Assembly (NCBI GenBank): GCA_902790495.1
Contig: CADASK010000003.1
Coordinates: 1 to 64,000 of the forward strand
Length of the DNA: 64,000 bases
Origin: an uncultured Eubacteriales bacterium
GTDB taxonomy: Bacteria > Bacillota > Clostridia > Christensenellales > Aristaeellaceae
Direction: 5' to 3'
Part shown: positions 26,268 to 35,545 of the stretch, piece after piece
Numbering within the stretch: the first letter of the stretch is position 1
Layout of the letters: the number at the start of each line of letters is the position of its first letter
Translations under genes and position numbers: made by a program
The notes under the pieces: model-generated
Databases searched by the model: none
What the model was told of the DNA's origin: nothing
The model's input: the letters and a program-made list of their open reading frames with translations, nothing else

Positions 26268-26534
26268 ATGGAATACGTGTATGGGAAGGAGCAGCTGCTG
26301 CCGCGCGTTGCTGAGGTGGAGGTCTGCCCCGAATATCAGTTGCTGCTGACTTTCCGCAATGGCGAGAAGAGAGTCTTTGATATGCGTCCCTATCTGACCA
26401 TGCCGGCATACAGGACACTGCGGGCAGTATTCGCCTCGGCGCAGGTGGCTTTTGGCACGGTGGTATGGCCTGGGGATGTGGGCATCAGTCCGGAAACGAT
26501 GTATCTGAAATCAGTGCCTGTCGAATACGCCTAA
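26268..26534 (+). CDS. DUF2442 domain protein
   Basis: An 88-residue protein with the DUF2442 layout: VAEVEVCPEYQLLLTFRNGEKRVFDMRPYL, then FGTVVWPGDVGISPETMYL. Such proteins often sit beside toxin-antitoxin-like genes with DUF4160, but none is next to it here. ATG 26268 is preferred to 26265 for its distance from GGGAGGG. Function unknown. Confidence 0.85.
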   Translation: MEYVYGKEQLLPRVAEVEVCPEYQLLLTFRNGEKRVFDMRPYLTMPAYRTLRAVFASAQVAFGTVVWPGDVGISPETMYLKSVPVEYA

Positions 26535-26661
26535 GAAGCCTGAGTCTTCAACCCGCCCCCTTTGTCCGCGGACGCGATGCAGCCGGGGAATCTCGCGGAC
26601 AGCAGATAGAACGATCGCAACCGGGGGAGAATCCGCACATTGCCAAAGGAGATGAAAAGAG

Positions 26662-27204
26662 ATGAAGCAACTCGTAGCCCTGCTGCTGACCCTGCTGCTC
26701 TGCGCCTCAGTGAGTGTCCACGCGGAGGGCCGGGAAACCGAGTTCGTCCTCAACGGCTTTGACACCGTCGATATTTATGGCGCCAAGGCCGACGCGAGCC
26801 TGTACGAGGGCTATGACCTCATCATGCTCAACGTGTGGGCGACCTACTGTCCGCCGTGCCTGGAGGAGATGCCGGAGCTGGGCAGGCTCGCGGAGGAGTG
26901 GGCCCCTAAGGGCGTGCGCATCCTCGGCCTGGTCAGCGATGTGCTGACCAACAGCCTGGAGCCGGACGAGGGCCAGATGGCGCTGGCCCGCCAGGTCGCG
27001 GAGAAGACCGGCGCCGCCTACACCCACCTGGTGCCGGATCTGGAGCTGGTGATGAAGGTGCTGATGGGCGTGCAGTACGTGCCGACCACGATCTTCCTGA
27101 CGGGGGACGGCCGGCTGACCGGCCAGGTCTACGTCGGCTCCTATGGCTATGACGAATGGAACACCGCCATCGAGACAACCCTGAAAGGCCTGGAGGCGAA
27201 GTAA
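26662..27204 (+). CDS. TlpA-like secreted thioredoxin-fold protein
   Basis: A 180-residue exported protein. The signal peptide MKQLVALLLTLLLCASVSVHA is followed by a TlpA/ResA-type thioredoxin domain with the redox motif WATYCPPCLEEMPEL (CPPC near residues 65-68) and the cis-Pro loop VQYVPTTIFL. It probably reduces disulfides of proteins outside the membrane. A small membrane protein gene follows 23 bases downstream and may be co-transcribed. Confidence 0.88.
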   Translation: MKQLVALLLTLLLCASVSVHAEGRETEFVLNGFDTVDIYGAKADASLYEGYDLIMLNVWATYCPPCLEEMPELGRLAEEWAPKGVRILGLVSDVLTNSLEPDEGQMALARQVAEKTGAAYTHLVPDLELVMKVLMGVQYVPTTIFLTGDGRLTGQVYVGSYGYDEWNTAIETTLKGLEAK

Positions 27205-27227
27205 GGCGATCGAATGGGGGAAAGCGT

Positions 27228-27500
27228 ATGCAGAGCAAAAAGAATGCGGCGATCATCGTGCTGGCGATTCTCGTTGTGGCGCTGGCCATCCTGCTTTATC
27301 TGACCAACGCCGACAAGAACCGGCTGGCCGACATGAACGCCGGCCTGACCGGGCAGGTGGAGAGCCTGAGCGGAGAGAAGTAGGGCTGGACGGCCTTCTC
27401 GATGGCCAACGACTGGGGCACCTTCTACGGCGAAGGCGTGGAGAAGGTGGGCCTGCCCGGCGCGGAGCAGGAAGCCGAGGCCCTGCCGGACGCCGCGTAA
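27228..27500 (+). CDS. Small membrane-anchored protein, interrupted by in-frame TAG
   Basis: From ATG 27228 the frame encodes a positively charged start and one membrane span (NAAIIVLAILVVALAILLYL), then a polar segment (TNADKNRLADMNAGLTGQVE). TAG is codon 52 (27381-27383), after which the same frame runs 38 more codons (GWTAFSMANDWGTFYGEGVE...ALPDAA) to TAA 27500. Nearly every codon after the TAG ends in G or C, as in real genes here. So either an 89-residue protein read through the TAG or a 51-residue truncated one is made. I do not recognise the family. Confidence 0.6.
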
Positions 27501-27689
27501 AACAGTTTTAATCAGATTTTCAGATTTGGACGAAGGCTGCGAAGGGCTGTCAGGGGCTTTGCCATTCCCCCGGCAGCCCTTTGCATCTGCCTCTTCCAAA
27601 TCACAGAAAAACATGGTAGAATGTCAGGTGAGCAACAGCCCGGCGCGGAGGGAAAGACCGCGTCGGTTTTGTCGAAGGGGGGAAACGGA

Positions 27690-29153
27690 TTGAAGACCGA
27701 TATCATCGTCATCGGCGCGGGCGTCACGGGCTGCGCGGTGGCGCGGATGCTGAGCCGGTACGAGGCGGACGTCACGGTGCTCGAGCGCGGCTGCGACTGC
27801 GCGGAGGGCGCGAGCAAGGCCAACAGCGGCATCGTGCACGCGGGCTTTGACGCGGTGCCCGGCACGAAGAAGGCCCTGTACAACGTGCGCGGCGCGGAGA
27901 TGTACGAGGCGCTGACTGGCGAACTGGGCGTGCCCTACCGCCGCAACGGCGCGCTGGTGGTTGCCTTCTCCGAGGAGGAGCGCCCCGTGCTGCGGGAGCT
28001 GCTGGAGCAGGGCGAGAGGAACGGCGTGAAGGAGCTGCGCATCGTCGAGAAGGACGAGCTGCACGCCCTGGAGCCGAACCTGAACCCGGAGGCGGTCTGC
28101 GCCCTCTACGCGCCCACCAGCGGCCTGGTGAGTCCCTACGAGATGACCTACGCCCTGGCCGACCACGCGGCGGTCAACGGCGTGCGCTTCGTCTTTGACA
28201 CGAATGTCACCGGCCTCAGGCGCGAGGACGGCCTCTGGCACGTGGCCACGGACAACGGCGAGTGGGAGGCCCGCGCGGTGGTCAACTGCGCCGGCTGCGG
28301 GGCGGACACCCTGCACAACGCCATCTGCGCCGCGGGGGAGGAGATCCACATCATCCCGCGCCGCGGCCAGTACGATATCCTCGACCATCCGGACGCGGAG
28401 CCCTTTGCGCGCACAATGTTCCAGTGCCCCTCGAAAATGGGCAAGGGCATCCTCGTCGCGCCGACCGTGCACCGCAACGTGCTGCTGGGCCCCACCGCCG
28501 AGGACATCGACGACGAGCGCGACAACAGCACCACGGCGGAGGGCCTGAGCGAGGTGAGCCGCGTGGCGGCGAGAACCTGGCCGGCCATCAGCCTGCGCAC
28601 GGTGATCACCAACTTCTCCGGCGTGCGCGCCCACGAGGCGAAGGGCGACTTCGTCATCGGCGCGGTGCCCGGCGCGGAGATGGCCTGGGAGGCCGCCGGC
28701 ATCGAGAGCCCTGGTCTGAGCGCTGCCCCCGCCATCGGCGAGGCCCTGGCGGAGATGATCGCCGAGGGCATGGGCCTCGGGAAGAAGGCCGAATGGAAGC
28801 CCGCGCCCGCCCGTCCCAAGCCCTTCAACGAGATGAACGAGGAGGAGCGCGCGGCGGCGGTGGCGGCCGATCCCGAGAACGGTCACATCATCTGCCGCTG
28901 CGAGGTGGTGACCGAGGCGGAGATCCGCGCGGCCATCCGCCGGCCCGTGGGCGCGAAGACCATCGACGGCGTGAAGCGCCGCACCCGCGCCGGCATGGGC
29001 CGCTGCCAGGGCGGCTTCTGCTCGCCCCGCGTGGCGGAGATCCTGGCCGAGGAGCTGCGTGAGCCGCTGACCGCCGTCACCAAGGACGGCCATGGCAGCG
29101 AGCTGCTGGTGGGCACGGTACACAGCGCGATGGAGGAGGCGGCACAGGCATGA
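27690..29153 (+). CDS. FAD-dependent oxidoreductase with BFD-like [2Fe-2S] domain (GlpA-like)
   Basis: A 487-residue flavoprotein. The N-terminal FAD fold has DIIVIGAGVTGCAVARML and a DAO-type domain follows. The C-terminal domain has the four-Cys pattern HIICRCEVVTEAEI...RAGMGRCQGGFC (C-x-C...C-x4-C) of the BFD/GlpA [2Fe-2S] domain. In Firmicutes this architecture with the two genes downstream resembles an anaerobic glycerol-3-phosphate dehydrogenase. TTG 27690 is chosen because AAGGGGGG lies 7 bases upstream. No glpK or glpF is visible, so the substrate is inferred only. Confidence 0.85.
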   Translation: MKTDIIVIGAGVTGCAVARMLSRYEADVTVLERGCDCAEGASKANSGIVHAGFDAVPGTKKALYNVRGAEMYEALTGELGVPYRRNGALVVAFSEEERPVLRELLEQGERNGVKELRIVEKDELHALEPNLNPEAVCALYAPTSGLVSPYEMTYALADHAAVNGVRFVFDTNVTGLRREDGLWHVATDNGEWEARAVVNCAGCGADTLHNAICAAGEEIHIIPRRGQYDILDHPDAEPFARTMFQCPSKMGKGILVAPTVHRNVLLGPTAEDIDDERDNSTTAEGLSEVSRVAARTWPAISLRTVITNFSGVRAHEAKGDFVIGAVPGAEMAWEAAGIESPGLSAAPAIGEALAEMIAEGMGLGKKAEWKPAPARPKPFNEMNEEERAAAVAADPENGHIICRCEVVTEAEIRAAIRRPVGAKTIDGVKRRTRAGMGRCQGGFCSPRVAEILAEELREPLTAVTKDGHGSELLVGTVHSAMEEAAQA

Positions 29154-30406
29154 GCATCAAGAAGGATCTGGTGATTGTAGGCGGAGGCCCCGCCGGTCTG
29201 GCCGCGGCCATCGGCGCGCGGGAGGCCGGCATCGAGGATCTGGTCATCCTGGAGCGCGAGCACCAGGCGGGCGGCATCCTGCGGCAGTGCATCCACAACG
29301 GCTTCGGCCTGCACCGCTTCGGCGAGGAGCTGACCGGCCCGGAGTACGCCCAGCGTGACATCAATCGCGCTGAGGAGCTGGGCCTGGACATCCGCTGCGA
29401 CACGACCGTGCTGGCGGTGGATCACGACCGCCGGGTCACCTGCGTCAGCGCCGAGCGCGGCGTGGAGGTGTTTGAGGCCGGCGCGGTGGTGCTGGCCATG
29501 GGCTGCAGGGAGCGTCCCCGCGGCGCCCTGGGCACCCCCGGCACGCGGTGCGCGGGCGTCTACACCGCCGGCACGGCCCAGCGCTTCGTCAACCTGATGG
29601 GCGAGATGCCCGGCAAGCGCGTGGTCATCCTCGGCAGCGGCGACATCGGCCTGATCATGGCCCGCCGCATGACCCTGCAGGGCGCGAAGGTGCTGGCCTG
29701 CGTGGAGCTGATGCCCTACTCTTCCGGCCTCAACCGCAACATCGTGCAGTGCCTGGAGGACTACGACATCCCGCTGTACCTGAGCCACACGGTGACCGCC
29801 ATCGAGGGCCGCGAGCGCCTGACCGGCGTGACCGTGAGCGCGGTGGACGAGCGCCGCCGCCCGATCCCCGGCACGGAAAAGCACTTCGACTGCGACACCC
29901 TGCTGCTCTCCGTGGGCCTGATCCCGGAAAATGAGCTGAGCCGAGGGGCCGGCGTGGAGCTGTCCCCGGTGACCAGCGGCGCGGTGGTGGACGACAGCCT
30001 GGCCACCAGCATCCCCGGCGTGTTCGCCTGCGGCAACGTGCTGCACGTGCACGACCTGGTGGATCACGTCTCCAACGAGAGCTTTTTGGCCGGACGCGCG
30101 GCGGCGGCCTTCATCCGCGAGGGCGAGCACAAGGGCGCCAGCGTGCGCGTGCTGGACGGCAAGGGTGTGCGCGGCGTGGTACCCCAGCGCATCCGCCTCC
30201 AGGGCGCCAACAGCGTGGACGTGCAGCTGATGTTCCGGCCCGACGCGGTCTACAGGAACGCGACGGTGGTCGCCGAGTGCGGCGGACAGGTGCTGGCGAA
30301 GAAGCGCGCGATGATCTTCACCCCCGGCGAGATGGCGGTGCTGCCGCTCAAGGCCGAGGCGCTGAAGGGCGTCGCGGGCGACATCACCGTGCGGATGGAC
30401 GTGTGA
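29150..30406 (+). CDS. NAD(P)/FAD-dependent oxidoreductase subunit
   Basis: A 418-residue pyridine-nucleotide-disulfide-type flavoprotein. DLVIVGGGPAGLAAAIGAREAG binds FAD at the N-terminus, RVVILGSGDIGLIMARRM (near residue 160) is the second Rossmann motif, and GVFACGNVLHVHDLVDHVSNES closes the FAD site. It overlaps the upstream GlpA-like gene by 4 bases (ATGA), indicating translational coupling and probably a complex that passes electrons between the flavins and the Fe-S centre. Confidence 0.88.
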   Translation: MSIKKDLVIVGGGPAGLAAAIGAREAGIEDLVILEREHQAGGILRQCIHNGFGLHRFGEELTGPEYAQRDINRAEELGLDIRCDTTVLAVDHDRRVTCVSAERGVEVFEAGAVVLAMGCRERPRGALGTPGTRCAGVYTAGTAQRFVNLMGEMPGKRVVILGSGDIGLIMARRMTLQGAKVLACVELMPYSSGLNRNIVQCLEDYDIPLYLSHTVTAIEGRERLTGVTVSAVDERRRPIPGTEKHFDCDTLLLSVGLIPENELSRGAGVELSPVTSGAVVDDSLATSIPGVFACGNVLHVHDLVDHVSNESFLAGRAAAAFIREGEHKGASVRVLDGKGVRGVVPQRIRLQGANSVDVQLMFRPDAVYRNATVVAECGGQVLAKKRAMIFTPGEMAVLPLKAEALKGVAGDITVRMDV

Positions 30407-30420
30407 CGGAGGGATGAGAG

Positions 30421-30774
30421 ATGACTGAACGCGTGATTACATGCATCAACTGCCCCATGGGCTGCCGCATGACGGTGGCCCTGGAGGGCGATCAGGTGGT
30501 GAGCGTCACCGGCAACACCTGCAAGCGCGGCGACACCTACGCCCGCCAGGAGTGCACCGATCCCCAGCGGATGGTGACCGCCGTGGTGGAGGTGGAGGGC
30601 AGCGCCTGCCCGCTCTCCGTCAAGACCCGCACGCCCATCCCGAAGGCGCGCATCCGCGACTGCATGGCCGCCCTGGCTCAGGTGAAGCTGACCGCCCCCG
30701 TGCGCGAGCACGACGTGGTGATCGCCAATGTCTGCGGCACCGGCGTGGACGTGATCGCGACCCGGAGCGTGTGA
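30421..30774 (+). CDS. DUF1667 domain protein
   Basis: A 117-residue protein with ITCINCPMGCRM at the start and NTCKRGDTYARQE near residue 38. The four Cys are likely metal or Fe-S ligands. DUF1667 proteins almost always follow the GlpA-like and FAD oxidoreductase genes, as here, and are taken to be the third subunit. The GGAGGGATGAG site overlaps the gap after the preceding stop. Confidence 0.88.
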   Translation: MTERVITCINCPMGCRMTVALEGDQVVSVTGNTCKRGDTYARQECTDPQRMVTAVVEVEGSACPLSVKTRTPIPKARIRDCMAALAQVKLTAPVREHDVVIANVCGTGVDVIATRSV

Positions 30775-31163
30775 GACAGCCCGATTTTCGGCTGAAATGC
30801 GCCCCGAAAACGAAACTTTTACACCTGTGAATCGCATGTAAACGCTGCAAAGCTCTGTTCACAGATGGACAATAAGGGAACAACAGCAACCGCTGGACAC
30901 AAATCCGGCGGCTGCTTTGCGCCTTCAGCGGTAAAGATTCCCGGAGAAAAGCTGTCAAATTTGGTCAAACGCAGCCCGGCTGTCGAAGGGAATCGGGCAA
31001 AAGTCAGAAAAACGAAATAAATACGAAACATTCCAAAAAGAAATCTTCATAAATGGTTGACAAAACGCTTGCCCTTGCTATAATATTCTCTGAAATCTGT
31101 TTGGCGCAGGTACCGTCCGTCCAAGGCGGAGCCGTGACCATCATGAAAGGAAAGGTGAGTCAA
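30775..31163. other. 389-base intergenic region
   Basis: No gene is visible. It is more AT-rich than the coding flanks. It contains weak hairpins near 30783-30812 and 30884-30920, neither with a good T-run, and the promoter of the large surface protein at its end. Confidence 0.5.
31057..31084 (+). promoter_or_regulatory. Strong promoter of the large secreted protein
   Basis: TTGACA (31057-31062), 16 bases, TATAAT (31079-31084): both hexamers are consensus. The leader is about 70 bases. Confidence 0.88.
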
Positions 31164-34100
31164 GTGAGAAAGTTGCTTGCGATGCTGATCGCTCTGGCGA
31201 TGCTCCTGCAGATGACCGGTCCGGTTTTTGCGGAAGCTGAACCCGCCGAAGTGATGAACGCGGTCAGCGCCATGGCAGCGGAAGCGGGCCTGCCTATGCG
31301 GTTCTTCAAACCTGAGGCTCCCGCGGCTGAGGCCGAGCCTGTGGCTGTGGTGGCTGAGCCCGCTGCAGAACCTGTCGAAGCCCCCGCTGAGGCGGTCGAG
31401 CCCCCTGTGGAGGCTGTGGCCGAGGAGGAAATCACCCTCGAGCCCGCCGTTGAGGTGATCCCCGTTGTGGAGGCCGTCACCGAGGAAGTCCCCGCTGTGG
31501 TGGCTCCCGTGGCCGAGACCCCCGTGGCGGAGACCCCCGCCGCAGAAGCCCCCGCTGCGGAAACTCCCGCTGCGGCCGAGGAACCCGCTGTTGCCGCGGA
31601 CGAACCCGTTGTGGTTCCCTTCGTGGCGATGGTGTCCGTGAAGGCCGACAAGGAGAAGGCCGTCGAGGGTGAGGAAGTCGTGCTGACCGCGAAGGTCGAG
31701 TCCGGCTTCGCCTACACCGTGATTTGGGAAGCCCACGATCCCGCTACCGATGTGGAGGGCGAGGAGATTGTGTGGGTGAAGGTCGCCGACGGCGACACCT
31801 GTACCTATGTGGCTGATCCCGCCAAGGCCGCGGTGGAATACCGCGCTGTGGCCGTGGCCGCCGAGGGCGAGGGCCGCGTGGCTTCCGTGCCGGTGACTGT
31901 GGCCGTGGAAGCCAAGGCCGCCGAGGAAGCCGCCCCCGTGGCGGAGGTGCCCGCTGTGGCCGAAGCGCCCGCCGAGGCTGCCGCTCCCGCTGCGGAAGCT
32001 GCCCCCGCAGAGGCCGCCGAAGCCCCCGCTGAGGTTGCTGAAGCGCCCGCCGAGGCTCCTGCCGAGGAAGCCGCTCCCGCTGAGGAAGCCGCTCCCGCCG
32101 AGGAGGAAGGCGTCGCGATCGCCATCGACCTGGGCAATGTCGAGGAGGCCGCCGTTGAGGTGGCTGCCGAGGCCGCTGAGGAAGCCGCTCCCGCCGCTGA
32201 GGGCGAGGAGGTCGTAGAGGCCGAGGCCGCTGAGGTGGTTGAGGAAGTCGTCGAGGAGACCGAGGAAGCGGTCGTGGTCGAGGGCGCCGAGGAAGCCTAC
32301 GGCGAGAAGACCCTGGCTGTGAACGCGGCTCCTGTCACCGACTCCCTGAACAATGTCACGAAGCAGAGCCAGATCTGGAAGATTACCACGAGCAGCGTGG
32401 GCAGTCTGAATGTCTACGTGGATCCCCAGACCCTGCTGACCGGCGGCATGACCCTGACCGTGACCCTCTACAATGAGGACATGAGCATGATCATCGACGG
32501 CCCGAAGACCGGCAGCACCCGCGTGACCGCCGGCTTCAGCTGGCTGGACGCCGGTACCTATTATGCGAAGGTCGAAGCCCTGAACGGCTTCCCGGCTCCC
32601 ACCGGTGTTCTGCCTTATACCATTGAGGCCAAGCAGAATGCCGCGGGCGTCAACTTCAACAACAACCGCTCCCAGATGAACGCTCTGACCCTGACCAGCG
32701 GCACCCTGGTGACCGGCGCGCTGACCTGGCAGACCGCCATTCAGCACTGGTTGAATTGGTGGGATTACGCGCAGTTCACCGTGGGCAGCGCGAGCCGCCT
32801 CAAGATCGAGCTCACCAACTACACGAACAAAGAGCTGGACATCATCCTCTATAACGGCGATATCACGGAAGCGCTGGGCACCACGCCCAGGTTCCAGGCG
32901 GCCCCGGGTTCCGAGAACGCAGGAACGCCGACAACGCGGGAGGCTTATGTGGAACCCGGCACCTACTTCCTGCGCATTCAGGGCATGGAGAAGGAACAGG
33001 TCGGCAAGTATGATCTGCGTGTGACCTGGACCTCCTGCGAGACCACCGAAGTGGAGCCCAACGGCGGCATCGGCAATCCGACCGCCATCACCTACGGTCA
33101 GACCCACCGCGGCGCGCTGACCCTGACGGACAACTCGGATTACTATCGCATCACCACCGGCGCCGGTTATGCCCAGGAAGTGGACATCACTGTGAACGAC
33201 GGCATGGGCGTGATCGTGTCCGTGCTGGATGTCAACGAGCAGCCTGTGCTGTATAACAGCTTTGCCACCAACGGCTATTACTACACCGCGCCCAACGGCA
33301 CCGCCAATTCTCCGGTGCTGACCAACCCCTATTCTATCACCCCCGTGGGCACCGAGTCCAACAAGACCCAGGCTGTGTTCCACGTCAAGCTGAACCCCAG
33401 CACCGCCTACTACATCGTGATCAACCGCCAGACGCCCGTCGACACTACCTGGACGGCCGGCACCACGATGCAGACCGGTGTGTACGACATCACTCTGACT
33501 GCCGACAAGACCGTGCAGAGCATGGTGGCGGCCGTGTATGACAACTGGGCTGTCGCCACCGGCGACATGACCGACCGTTACCAGGCTGTGGCCCGCTTCA
33601 CCAATCCCGCTCCCACCTCCGCTCTGGACAATGGCTGCTGGGAGATCGTGAACGCCACCACCGGCAAGGTGCTGACCCCCCTGCAGGACTACCGCATCCA
33701 CGGTATCTCCACCACCAGTGGTCAGAACGGCTGGCTGCCCTTCCTGAACTACACAGGCCCCATCCCGAAGGAACAGCTCATCAACCACGTGGCGCTGGTG
33801 GGCGGCGACGTGTGGTCTGCCATCGTGGTGGACTTCATGCGGCCCAACGGCACCTACAGTGTGAGCGCCGGCGATCAGCTTTACTTCCGCTTCATCATGA
33901 ACGACAGCGCGAAGAACCGTGAGCATCGTCATTCCAGCTTCAACGTGACCATCGGCGGCGGCACCTCTGTGGTGCGCGTGAACATGCCTGTCATCGACAG
34001 CGTGCCCGCCGGCACCCAGTTCACCGTGACCGCCGACCTGTCCGCTGGCAGCATCCCGAACCGCACCTACCTGTGGTGGCTCGTGGACAACGCCACCGGC

Positions 34101-35267
34101 AAGACCGTGGCGACCCAGGTGACCACCGCGCCCGCTGCGAACTTCACCGTGAACACGCCCGGCACCTACTTCTGCCAGATGTTCTGGTGGAATCCGAACA
34201 TGGTCAACCCGATCACGGGCCTGGCCACCGGTTACTGGGAGTATGGTGCGAACCACGACTCCAGGAACAACACGTCTCCCTACATGCAGTACCTGACGGT
34301 CACCAGCAACATGGGCGTGACCAGCGTCGTGCTGACCAAGAAGAGCGACACCGTGCTGCACGTGAAGATGAACGCGACCATCGCGCCCATCTACACCAAC
34401 TTCGTGGTGTACCTGGACGGCGTGAAGCAGACCGACAGCTACTACTTCACCAACGGCACCACCGAGTTTGACATGAACGTGTCCAACTCCGGTACCTATG
34501 TGGTGTATGGCCAGGCCTGGGACGGCGTGAGCGGCTCCTGGGTGACTGTGCCCTCCAACGCTGTGAACATCGCCGCCGGCGATCACCTGATGTCCGTGAC
34601 GGCCAATCCCACCACGGTCAGCAAGGGTGGCAGCGTGGCCTACACGCTGAACTACACCGGCACGCTGAGCAACGCGCAGTACGCTCTGTACTACTACGCG
34701 ACCAGCCCTGGCACGCCCACCCTGGTGGCCACCTGGGCCGGCGCGCAGCCTGTGCACGTGTTCCAGCTGGATACCGTCGGCTACTATGTGGTCGTCGCGA
34801 CGGCCTGGTTCCCGACCCGCACCGAGGTCAAGACCTCCGAGATCGTGCAGGTGGTGGACACCGCGCCCTACGTGATCACTGCTGGCGGCGCCAAGGTGGC
34901 TGCAAGCACCACGACCGACGCGATCCTGATCTCCAACAAGAAGCCCGAGAAGCAGCTTGGCCAGAAGACCAGCTTCAGCATCAAGACCGGCGGCAGTGCC
35001 ACCACCCACATCAAGTGGGAGCTGTACAAGGCCTCCGACAACAGCCTGGTGCTGAGCGACGAGGGCAACCAGAAGACCTTCGTGCTGAACACCGCCACGC
35101 TGGGCGACCAGTTCATGAACAAGGATACCAAGGGCAACATGATCAGCACCGACTTCTATGTGAAGGTGTACCTGACCAGCGACACCAAGGCGCCTTACAC
35201 CTATCAGTGGTGGCAGAGCCAGAACGTGACCGTGTATCTGCCCGTCGCGCCCGAATCCGGCCTGTAA
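31164..35267 (+). CDS. Large secreted repeat-rich surface protein
   Basis: About 1367 residues. I take GTG 31164 as start because AAAGGAAAGG lies about 8 bases upstream; ATG 31143 would add seven residues. A signal peptide (RKLLAMLIALAMLLQMTGPVFA) is followed by a Pro/Ala/Glu-rich stretch (residues about 50-380) split by one Ig-like beta domain (FVAMVSVKADKEKAVEGEEV..., about 152-250). Then come several beta-sandwich segments, two resembling bacterial pre-peptidase C-terminal domains (EPNGGIGNPTAITYGQTHRG...NSDYYRI), and Ig-like domains to the end. There is no LPxTG, S-layer homology or membrane anchor at the C-terminus, so it may be released or held non-covalently. Its consensus promoter suggests abundant expression. 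Confidence 0.85.
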   Translation: MRKLLAMLIALAMLLQMTGPVFAEAEPAEVMNAVSAMAAEAGLPMRFFKPEAPAAEAEPVAVVAEPAAEPVEAPAEAVEPPVEAVAEEEITLEPAVEVIPVVEAVTEEVPAVVAPVAETPVAETPAAEAPAAETPAAAEEPAVAADEPVVVPFVAMVSVKADKEKAVEGEEVVLTAKVESGFAYTVIWEAHDPATDVEGEEIVWVKVADGDTCTYVADPAKAAVEYRAVAVAAEGEGRVASVPVTVAVEAKAAEEAAPVAEVPAVAEAPAEAAAPAAEAAPAEAAEAPAEVAEAPAEAPAEEAAPAEEAAPAEEEGVAIAIDLGNVEEAAVEVAAEAAEEAAPAAEGEEVVEAEAAEVVEEVVEETEEAVVVEGAEEAYGEKTLAVNAAPVTDSLNNVTKQSQIWKITTSSVGSLNVYVDPQTLLTGGMTLTVTLYNEDMSMIIDGPKTGSTRVTAGFSWLDAGTYYAKVEALNGFPAPTGVLPYTIEAKQNAAGVNFNNNRSQMNALTLTSGTLVTGALTWQTAIQHWLNWWDYAQFTVGSASRLKIELTNYTNKELDIILYNGDITEALGTTPRFQAAPGSENAGTPTTREAYVEPGTYFLRIQGMEKEQVGKYDLRVTWTSCETTEVEPNGGIGNPTAITYGQTHRGALTLTDNSDYYRITTGAGYAQEVDITVNDGMGVIVSVLDVNEQPVLYNSFATNGYYYTAPNGTANSPVLTNPYSITPVGTESNKTQAVFHVKLNPSTAYYIVINRQTPVDTTWTAGTTMQTGVYDITLTADKTVQSMVAAVYDNWAVATGDMTDRYQAVARFTNPAPTSALDNGCWEIVNATTGKVLTPLQDYRIHGISTTSGQNGWLPFLNYTGPIPKEQLINHVALVGGDVWSAIVVDFMRPNGTYSVSAGDQLYFRFIMNDSAKNREHRHSSFNVTIGGGTSVVRVNMPVIDSVPAGTQFTVTADLSAGSIPNRTYLWWLVDNATGKTVATQVTTAPAANFTVNTPGTYFCQMFWWNPNMVNPITGLATGYWEYGANHDSRNNTSPYMQYLTVTSNMGVTSVVLTKKSDTVLHVKMNATIAPIYTNFVVYLDGVKQTDSYYFTNGTTEFDMNVSNSGTYVVYGQAWDGVSGSWVTVPSNAVNIAAGDHLMSVTANPTTVSKGGSVAYTLNYTGTLSNAQYALYYYATSPGTPTLVATWAGAQPVHVFQLDTVGYYVVVATAWFPTRTEVKTSEIVQVVDTAPYVITAGGAKVAASTTTDAILISNKKPEKQLGQKTSFSIKTGGSATTHIKWELYKASDNSLVLSDEGNQKTFVLNTATLGDQFMNKDTKGNMISTDFYVKVYLTSDTKAPYTYQWWQSQNVTVYLPVAPESGL

Positions 35268-35335
35268 GACAGACCTGAGACAGGCGAAGGCAAGCCGCAG
35301 CGCATGACGTGAACGCTTGCTGAAGACAAAACCCT

Positions 35336-35366
35336 GTGCCAACCGGCCTCAAAACCGGTTGGCACT
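35336..35366 (+). terminator. Terminator after the large secreted protein
   Basis: GTGCCAACCGG paired with CCGGTTGGCAC, then TTTTCG. Confidence 0.9.
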
Positions 35367-35391
35367 TTTCGTTATTTGGCAGCCTGCGGCC

Positions 35392-35420
35392 TTGACGTTT
35401 TCCCTGCGTTCTGCTACAGT
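35392..35420 (+). promoter_or_regulatory. Orphan sigma-A-like promoter
   Basis: TTGACG (35392-35397), 17 bases, TACAGT (35415-35420). No gene on the plus strand follows; the transcript would run through a small hairpin (35448-35472), family-A copy A6, and antisense into the DUF4332 gene. Confidence 0.45.
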
Positions 35421-35490
35421 AGAAGCCGCGCGCAGCGCAAAAGAAAAACGCCGATGACCAGCATCGACGTTCATGGGAGACAAGCTGCCT

Positions 35491-35544
35491 CGAAGGTCCA
35501 GGGCGATCGGAAAGCCCTGGTCGCCGCCCTCAGGCGGCGAAACC
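35491..35544 (+). repeat. Family-A palindromic element (copy A6)
   Basis: CCAGGGC-GATCGGAAA-GCCCTGG, then CGCCGCC-CTCA-GGCGGCG. It touches the stop codon of the convergent DUF4332 gene. Confidence 0.85.
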
Positions 35545-35545
35545 C

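Noticed and set aside
27537..27590. A further family-A copy after the small membrane protein gene
   Set aside because: It has CAGGGGCTTTGCC and some pairing, but the loop and the terminal hairpin do not match; it may be only a degraded relative.
31047..35342. A 1431-codon open frame on the minus strand opposite the large secreted protein, and similar long antisense frames at 45637-49122, 51305-53914 and 56200-59562
   Set aside because: These are shadows of strongly GC-biased genes. Their translations are low-complexity (His, Arg, Gly, Val), have no family motifs and no ribosome sites.
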